Positions 56,474-64,000 of a stretch of DNA of 64,000 bases are shown one piece after another. The DNA is from Kitagawia praeruptora. Taxonomy: Eukaryota; Streptophyta; Magnoliopsida; Apiales; Apiaceae. The notes under the pieces were generated by a model, which did no database searches, was not told the origin of the DNA, and saw nothing but the letters and a program-made list of their open reading frames with translations. Position 1 is the stretch's first letter; every line of letters begins with the position of its first letter. The position numbers and the translations under genes were made by a program. The stretch spans positions 101,292,109 to 101,356,108 of the forward strand of contig CM075348.1 in NCBI GenBank assembly GCA_037693485.1, written 5' to 3'.

Positions 56474-59347
56474 TGTAACACCCCCTTCCCTAAATAGAAG
56501 GAAATATTACTTATAATTCATAAACCTGCAAACATAGCACTAAAAATAATCTCTAAATAACGATTAAACAGTCTAACAATCTCCGATTAAAATTAACCTT
56601 CAAATTACAGTTCAATCCAATAAATACGAAAAACCAAAATCTGTAAATAAATAATCCAGACTAAATAAATCTAGAAGTCCATAAATCCTAAGCAACGAAA
56701 TAATGGGTAGCACTCCATCACACAGTCCCAGATCCCCCTAAGCACCTACCAGAAAAAGAATACGGCATGAGCCAAATGCCCAGTACGGATTTGGAATACA
56801 ATTTATAAAACAGAAAAACAGATAAGTATATTGATAGTTATAATAAAACATTTATTTTAAAATACGCATGGCTAAAACAACGAGGGGTTAGGATATTTCA
56901 TACCGAGATCAGAACAGAACAGATACAAATACACACATCATAGGGTACCTAATGTGCGTAACAAATCGGATAACGTGTACGGCATATATAACGTCACCGT
57001 CAAATCAAATCACAAATCAAATCTGGGTGCACCCACGTATCCTGAAACAAATATCAAAATGCGCAAAAGCTCGCCACCTGAGCTATCAGAAGGATACGCC
57101 GTGACAAATCACACTGCCACGGAAGTGACATGTCACTGGTGCCGCAATGACATGGCTGTAGTACCCCTACAACTGGTTAACTCGGTATACCCTATATCAC
57201 TAAGGGTTCAAAATAAATATTTCACAAAATCTTTTAAATCACGTAAAACATATATTTCAAATATTTCCGAACAGATATTTTAAACATTTTCGAACAGATA
57301 TTTCAATACAGATTTTTTTTTTTTAAATCACAGAACAGGTATTCAAATATTTTTCAAAACAGATTTCTTTTAAAATATTTATCAGATTCAAAGCAGTCAA
57401 ATCAGATATAAACAGAGTAAACAGATTTGAGGGTAAAACGAATCAGATATAAAATTCAGAATTAAGAATAGCGCTGAATAAAAGGAGAGATAATCTGTAC
57501 CTCGAAATAGCAACCTCACACCCTAATAAAACTCCACAAACGATCCGCTAAACTCCCGGCCCCGATCTAAATACAAAATATAAATAATTTATAAATTACA
57601 TACATTCTCTTTATAATCATTAAACTCATTCCATTCATTAATATATATCAATTATCTGCAACTTCAGTTGACATGTACATATACTACCTATATCAATTCC
57701 ATATAACCCCTAACATTTTCTTTTGTAGTTATCTTTACATTATATTATAATCATTAATCACGGCTTAATAATTAGCTAAAATGAAGGCATTCATTTAATA
57801 TATAAAACCATTGTTTTGATCTGCCTAGACACAAGCACGACATCTAATAATCTGAGTAAATGCTAAAAATACCGTTTTTTCGGTAAAAAAAATGAAAATA
57901 CCGTTTCTCGGAAGGGGGTGCTGAAAATAACGATTTGGTTACGCATTTTTGATTTGGGTAAAGGGCGTTACGCATTTCTGAATGGGGTCATATAGGTTAC
58001 GCAAGATAAAATGGGGTAACCAATGTATTGGCTGGGCCGGGCTGGAATACGCAAGTGGGTATTGGGTAAGGCTGGGATACGCATTTCTCACTTGCGTATC
58101 CCGTGTAACGCAGCAGCGGGTTGCGTGATGACGCCATCATCATCTTCCCCGGAGAAAGACGATTGTTAAGCGATGTTCTCAGATTGAACCATAATTATCC
58201 GTTCACAACCATTCCTTCATCGTCCAGTCTCATTTTACATACTAATTGAATCGGAATTTGATCATCTACAACCCTATACCCTTTTTAATCGATTCCTACT
58301 CACGGATTTGAAACACCCAAATCGAAACCATACCTTGCTTCGATTTTCCGATGAGCTCGATGGAAGCCCCTGCGGGGCCGGAATCCATGAAATAAATACG
58401 GTAAGATACAGGAAGTAAGGACGAGAACATTCGGTTGTATTGTTGTTGTGGTTATTGGCCCGAGAAACGGCGATATCTGTCGGAGAAGAAGCACCGGAGA
58501 AGCAATGGCGATGGGCTGCTAAAGTAAGTCTGGAATACGCATTTTGTATATGTGTATATGCAATACGCATATTCCACTGGGGTCACCAAATCGTTATAAA
58601 TCACACCCGTGTCCAAAAATTGTTATTCTTGGTTTTTGTTTTGAAAAACTTGTTATTTTCAGCATTTTTTCTAATAATCTATTAAGTTAATAAAATATTA
58701 ACATGACATGCATGACCTGTACCAGTGTATTAAGGTTCTATTTATCTTATTTACATGAACTCACATGTACACACTAAAGTTAGCTAATCACAGGAGCACC
58801 AACTGACCCACCAATAACTTGTAATCATGAAATCATGGAGAAATTATAAAATCTAAATACCTACATCTAATGGTACAAAATACCTTAGTCGCCTAGGCAT
58901 ACGAAATCGTAACAATGATAAATCCAAGGTGACCCATTATAAAGTTCAAACAATTAAATAATGGCTTGATACCTGCTTGATTTTAAAAGCTTGCAAGGCG
59001 AATCCTTTGAATTAATAAATCAAATCAACAACTCTGTTTGCTCTGCTTTTTTTTTTTCTTTCCTTCTCTCGGCCCTCTACCCGGTCTTTCTTCGCAACCT
59101 CTGTTTTAGGGTTTAATAATAAAACATACATGTGTTATTTATATACTCATCTAAATATTCTACAACTTCTAGAATTAAATCAATACCTAATATCAATCCT
59201 TTTTCTTTTCTAATTAATCAATATTTTTAACCACTTATTCTAGTTTTATTATTATTATTATTATTGTTATTATTATTAATTATCATTATTATTATAATTA
59301 TTCTAGTTCTATTATTATTATTATTATTATTTAAAAATCATATTACA
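56474..59347 (-). repeat. 3' LTR of the chromovirus (interrupted by a MITE)
   Basis: Plus-strand limits TGTAACACCC and CATATTACA, so TGTAATATG...GGGTGTTACA in the minus sense. About 2.05 kb without the nested MITE. Includes (ATT)n runs near 59240-59330. Confidence 0.7.
57854..58670. mobile_element. Non-autonomous MULE-like element, 817 bp
   Basis: Flanked by the 10-bp duplication ctaataatct (57844-57853 and 58671-58680). Ends share inverted atgct(a/g)aaaata, and further in, aacgatttggt(t/g)ac(g/c). The interior is rich in tacgca words in both orientations and has a GC-rich middle (58120-58500) that may be captured gene sequence, unidentified. Confidence 0.75.
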
Positions 59348-59376
59348 TATATATCCCCTTAAAAAGGATTCCGTCC
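59348..59376 (-). other. Polypurine tract next to the chromovirus 3' LTR
   Basis: In the minus sense cctttttaaggggatatata precedes the LTR start, directly after the polyprotein end. Confidence 0.6.
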
Positions 59377-60980
59377 CCGGAATCTAACGAAACTAAAACT
59401 CGTACCTGAATCGAATAAATGCGGATATCTCTCGCGAATAGATTCTTCTAATTCCCAAGTAGCCTCTCTCTCGGGATGATTTCTCCACAAAACCTTCACA
59501 AACGGTATATTATTCTTCCTCAAAACTCGCTCCTCTCTATCTAAGATAGCTTCAGCGTCCTCCTCACAAGTAAGATCCTCTCTAATCTTATGCAATGGAT
59601 ACTGAACTACATGAAGTGGATGGTACTTGTAGCCCCTCAAAACGGACACATGAAACACATTATGGACATGAGATAACTGCGGTGGCAACGCAACTCTGTA
59701 AGACACTTCCCCCACTTTCTCTATAACATCAAAAGGACCAACATATCTCGGACTAAGCTTCCCTTTCATACCAAACCGCTTAACACCCTTCCAAGGAGAT
59801 ACCTTCAAGAACACATGATCACGAGGTTCAAATCCACCGAACTTCCTATGCTGATCTGCATAACTCTTTTGACGCGACCGAGCTTACTTCAAACTTGCCT
59901 TAGCCTTCTCTACCTTCTCATTAGTGACCCTAACTAGTTCTGGCCCTTCAATAACTCTCTCGCCAACCTCATCCCAACAAGATGGTGCCCTACACCTCCT
60001 ACCATACAAAGCCTCAAATGGTGGCATACCAATACTCGCGTGCCAGCTATTATTATACGCAAACTCAACAAGATACAGATACTTATCCCAATCACATGTC
60101 CACTCCAAAGCACAAGCCCTCAACATATCCTCCAATGTCTGAATCGTCCTCTCTGACTGTCCATCGGTCTGCGGATGATAAGCAATACTAAAATTAAGCC
60201 TCGTACCCCAAGCTTGCTGAAATCCTTTCCAAAAATGTGATGTAAACCTCGTATCCCTATCAGAAACTATCGACACTGGCACATCAGGAAGTCTAACAAT
60301 ATCTCGCTGAAAAATCTCTGCCAACTCATGAACAGGAGTAGTCTCTCTAATAGGCAAGAAATGAGCAGACTTAGTAAGTCTATCAACCACCACCCATATA
60401 ACATCATTCTTCCTAAAGGTCCTCGGCAAATGAGTCACAAAATCCATAGTAATGTTCTCCCACTTCCAAACTGGAATATCCAACTGCTACAACAATCCAC
60501 TAGGCCTCTGATGATCTATCTTCACCTGTTGACATGTAAGACATTTTCCCACAAACTCTGCTATATCTCCCTTCATTCCACTCCACCAAAAGTGCTTCTT
60601 CAAATCTCTATACATCTTGGTGGAACCTGGATGAATAGAAAATGAAGAGCTATGAGCCTCGGTCAAAATCTCTTCACGAATCGTCACATCCGCGGGCACA
60701 CACAATTTACTACCCAACCATATCACACCCTCATCATCAACACGAAAATATTTTTGCTTACCTTCTGCCACCTCTGATCTAATACCTTCCAATCATGTAT
60801 CATTCTTCTAAGCTTCCTTAACCCTTGAAACTAGATTTGGTTCCACTCTCAAACTCGCAATGCTACCATCTGATCCTCTAACATACAGCTCAATACCAAA
60901 GCGCTCCATGTCTGAAATAAGATGCGATTGAGTAATGAGAGATGCAGCACTTCCCAAGTTCTTCCTACTAAGAGCGTCTG
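59359..60980 (-). pseudogene. Chromovirus pol: RNase H end, integrase, chromodomain, four stops
   Basis: One continuous minus-strand frame. From high to low: the RNase H tail DALSRK (at 60980), integrase zinc finger HPGSTKMYRDLKKHFWW...CLTCQQVK (near 60650-60525), integrase core with MDFVTHLPRT, VSDRDTRFTS and YHPQTDGQSERT (60483-59884), linker LSPRYVGPFDV and a chromodomain (ILDREERVLRKNNIPFVKV, then LWRNHPEREATWE, 59500-59400) that targets insertion to heterochromatin. In-frame stops: TAG 60808-60810, TGA 60793-60795, TAG 60487-60489, TAA 59884-59886. No frameshift is needed. Dead copy; protease and RT lie beyond the nested copia. Confidence 0.92.
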
Positions 60981-62550
60981 TAGCAAAATACGGATGAGCG
61001 GAAGCGTGAAATAACATTTTATTTCATAAAATCCATATATCGCACATATAGAAAATTGTAAAAATGATATGGAATCGAAATCATACCTTGAAAAATCGAA
61101 GCTTCGAATCGAGATGATCGTTAGCAGTAGCTTCTCAGAGTGTGAAGCCCTCTACCGGTATCCACCAAGATTAATTTCTTCGATGAAGCTTTTTATAAAG
61201 CTTGAAGCTTTATAAAAATGGAGGTTTCTTTTTCTTTTGAGAGAGAGAGAGAGAGAGAGAGATGAAGAAGAAAAAGAGGCAACTAGGTTTTTCACAAAAA
61301 CCAAAAGTGTGTTTAACTCTTCTCATCTCATTCTATTTATAGGGCTCAAGTAGGGTTTTTCATAATTAATATATCATTATATATTAATATATAAATCCTA
61401 CACTTTGTCTTATAAAATGTTAAATAATAATTAAAACAATTTTAATCATTATTAAAACAACTTGCTCTCTCAAAATACCTTCATCAATAAATTAATCTTT
61501 TTATGGTGTGACCCTGTAGGTTCAATATTAAGCCGGTAGTAGAAATAAATAATAATAAACTTTTTATTTATTATTTATATGAATTCTAAAATTCATTAAA
61601 TATAATTAACTGATTAATTATATTTATTCTACATCGTGAGTGATGCTTCTCAACATATCGCGACTATCCGGATAATATGAATTCACTGCTTAGAATACGA
61701 AGAACCTGTCAGTGACTAGTTACAGTACAATCAATTCCTTCTACCCTACAATATCCCGATTAAATACAAGGCACGGAACTCGTGTCAAGCCTATCAGATT
61801 TAATCATATGATTTCTTATTCATAATGCAAAGTTCATATTAATGTAAATTAGAAACTCCTTTCTAATTTCATTCACTCTGGCCAGAGATTCCAGAACTCG
61901 CATACTAAGAATAACATAGGATATTCACTCCCTATACTGGAAGGGGTAGATCCTCTATTGACGTTAACTATCTCCATACACAAATCCCTATGCCCAGAAT
62001 AGACCTAATGTATGTCCTTGAGACTAAGGACTAAACCAAAGCACAGTTCATTATATACAAGATAACTTTAACGATCTCAAGTCTAAGGACACTTGTACAA
62101 CTATCACTCAGTGAACAACTATCGACACGTGAGTAAACTCCATTAGTTGTTCAACTTATCGAGTCATGTTCAGTGAACTTATTCCCTAATAAGCACCTAC
62201 ATACTAGCTATAGCGTCACCACACAAATGCCTATGAGAACAGACATCCTCCTCAAAGGAGCAAGCATAGTATGTACCAATCTTTGCGGATTCACTAACTT
62301 CCGATTAGTTATCCTATGATCAGGAACTGTTTAAGTCTAGAGTTATCATCTTCTAGATCTCACTATTATAATCTCATTATAATTCTAGAAGCTTTACTTT
62401 AAACCATGGAATATCTTATTTAAAACAGTTTAAATAGATAAAGCCCGTAATAAAACCAAAACAAATATTTTATTAATATTAATGAAATCAAATAAGAATA
62501 CAAGAAAGTTCTTCCTAACTCATCATACATGATTGGATTTAGGACAAACA
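60981..62550 (-). repeat. 3' LTR of the nested copia element, 1570 bp
   Basis: Plus-strand limits TGTAGCAAAATACGG and AGGACAAACA. Contains a (GA)n run at 61239-61261 and AT-rich promoter-like sequence. Confidence 0.88.
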
Positions 62551-62567
62551 CTTTCAATCTCCCACTT
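62551..62567 (-). other. Polypurine tract of the nested copia element
   Basis: Minus-sense agtgggagattgaaag directly before the LTR. Confidence 0.75.
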
Positions 62568-62570
62568 GTA

Positions 62571-64000
62571 CTAAAGCCAATTACCCTGGTATCTAATACC
62601 CATCTTCTCTTTATGACGATCAAAGTGAATCTGAGACAATGACTTTGTGAGTGGGTCTGCTACGTTGTTATGTGTGTCAACTCTCTCAACCTTGACATCT
62701 CCTCTTTCAATGATTTCCCTAATCAAATGAAAGCGCCGCAAAACATGTTTGGAATTTTTATGAGACCTAGGTTCCTTGGCTTGTGCTATTGCTGCGTTGT
62801 TATCACAATACAACACAATAGGCTCTTCAATGCTAGGAACAACTCCCAACTCAGAAACAAATTTCCTCATCCAAACGGCTTCTTTTGCAGCCTCACTTGC
62901 AGCTATATACTCTGCTTCCGCTGTGGAGTCAGCCGTTGTAGACTGTTTGGAACTCTTCCAACTAATCGCACCACCATTAAGAGTAAACACGTACCCTGAC
63001 ATAGATTTGCTATCATCACTTTCTGATTGAAAACTAGAGTCAGTATAACCCTCTATTTTCAACTCAGATCCACCAAAAACAAGAAAAATATCCTTAGTCC
63101 TTCGCAAGTACTTAAGGATGTTCTTCACTGCTTTCCAGTGGTCTTCACCTGGATCAGACTGATATCTGCTCGTCACACTAATTGAATAAGCAACATCAGG
63201 CCTAGTACATAACATCGCGTACATGATAGATCCTATTGCTGAAGCATAAGGAATCTTACTCATACGCTCTCTTTCCTCAGGTGTCTTAGGACACATCTTC
63301 TCGGAAAGGGATACTCCATGGCTCATCGGTATGAGTCCTCTCTTGGAGTTTTCCATGCTAAACCTTTTAAGCACTTTCTCGATGTATGTACTCTGGGTAA
63401 GACCTATCATTCTTCTAGATCTATCTCTATAGATCTTCATACCGAGAATGTAGGATGCTTCACCCAAGTCCTTCATAGTGAAGTTCTTCGATAGCCAAAC
63501 TTTGACTGATTGCAGCATCGGTTATCATTTCCTATAAGAAGTATGTCATCCACATACAATACAAGAAATGTTACCGCGCTCCCACTAACCTTCTTGTAGA
63601 CACATGGTTCATCTATGTTTTTGATAAAACCAAACTCTTTGATTGTCTCATCAAAACGGATGTTCCATCTACGAGAAGCTTGCCTTAACCCATATATGGT
63701 TCGTAGCAACTTACACACTAGGTGTTCATTCCCTTTGGAAACAAAACCCTCTGGCTGTGTCATATACACTTCCTCTTCAAGTTTCCCATTGAGGAAGGCC
63801 GTTTTCACGTCCATTTGCCAGATCTCATAGTCGTAGTAAGCAGCAATCGCAAGCAAAATCCGAATTGATTTAAACAGGGCTACAGGCGAAAAAGTTTCAT
63901 CAAAGTCAATCCCTTGCCTTTGTCTGAATCCTTTTGCCACGAGCCTGGCCTTATAGGTCTCCACCTGGCCATCTGCTCCAATCTTTCTTTTGTATACCCA
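62571..64000 (-). pseudogene. Copia reverse transcriptase - RNase H (partial, frameshifted)
   Basis: The minus-strand frame enters from the window edge with RT (YKARLVAKGFRQRQGIDFDE; WQMDVKTAFLNGKLEEEVYM; YVDDILLIGND) and, after a one-base loss near 63523, continues through KDLGEASYILGMKIYRDRSR, TRPDVAYSISV and RNase H (TAEAEYIAASEAAKEAVWM; LYCDNNAAIAQAKE; NVADPLTK), ending at 62571 just before the polypurine tract. It resembles the Tnt1-like pol family. Only the single-base shift breaks it. Confidence 0.92.

Larger units (their letters stand above)
56474..60980 (-). mobile_element. Decayed Ty3/gypsy chromovirus, 3' part
   Basis: Minus-sense order: RNase H end, integrase, chromodomain, polypurine tract, 3' LTR. 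Interrupted in the LTR by a MITE (57854-58670) and cut at the RNase H end by a copia element at 60981. The rest continues beyond the window. Confidence 0.9.
60981..64000 (-). mobile_element. Ty1/copia element (3' part), nested in the chromovirus
   Basis: The 3' LTR at 60981-62550 abuts a polypurine tract and copia RT-RNase H. Its left border splits the RNase H frame of the chromovirus after the 5-bp word gcgtc (60976-60980), the presumed TSD. The 5' half lies outside the window. Confidence 0.92.

Noticed and set aside
58274..58685. Small ORFs on both strands (64-98 residues)
   Set aside because: They overlap each other inside a MITE-like element and show no recognised domain.

Overview
This window is plant nuclear DNA, from a large, transposon-rich eudicot genome. 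The evidence is plant-type Ty1/copia and Ty3/gypsy elements, CACTA and Mutator-like DNA transposons, Tourist-like MITEs, AT-rich introns with GT-AG borders, and plant-only domains (FAR1, plant mobile domain, DUF4216/DUF4218, Transposase_24). An asterid such as a member of the Apiaceae is possible, but the sequence alone does not fix the family. I recognise no intact ordinary host gene. Almost everything is mobile DNA inserted into older sequence, and most elements can be delimited by their target-site duplications (TSDs).

Layout: 1-7026 is the 3' end and long LTR of a decayed gypsy-type element, with a 1.15 kb MULE-type MITE at 684-1829. A CACTA element fills 7062-18659 (TSD TAC). It holds an 11-exon TNPA-like gene (minus), fifteen copies of a ~174-bp satellite, a broken Tnp2 gene (plus) and a GRF zinc-finger gene. 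A copia element follows (18732-24754, TSD GTTGC), with a truncated LINE inside its 3' LTR. A 16.7 kb Mutator-like element occupies 26119-42826 (TSD ATTATAAAA). Next come a 214-bp triplication, a Tourist-like MITE (43740-44068), a gag-only copia (44421-46226, TSD ATTCA), a LINE tail, a gag-only gypsy-type element (47774-54546, TSD GCAAA), a decayed chromovirus (56474-60980) whose LTR carries another MITE, and a copia element (60981 to beyond the window) inserted into that chromovirus.

The most interesting object is the giant Mutator-like element. Its two genes converge, as mudrA and mudrB do in MuDR. A FAR1-family transposase is read inward from the left end; it has one frameshift and one stop. 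An 18-exon gene is read inward from the right end; it joins a plant mobile domain (PMD), a DUF8039-like domain, a proline/serine-rich tandem exon array and a C48/Ulp1 SUMO-protease domain. I could trace this second gene from ATG to stop with consistent splice phases and no interruption (predicted 1,259 residues, His-Asp-Gln-Cys catalytic set present). Between the genes lie long foldback arms that carry 5S-rRNA-like internal promoter sequence, and a small coiled-coil ORF with its own TATA box.

How the parts work together: the CACTA and Mutator-like elements each pair a transposase with an accessory multi-exon gene, and the two accessory genes share a DUF8039-like domain and the same phase-0 exon style. 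The two elements also share a related ~175-bp repeat. Many stop codons across unrelated elements look like C-to-T decay of CAG or TGG codons, as expected for heavily methylated DNA. The islands between elements contain exon-like minus-strand frames that may be what is left of a host gene.
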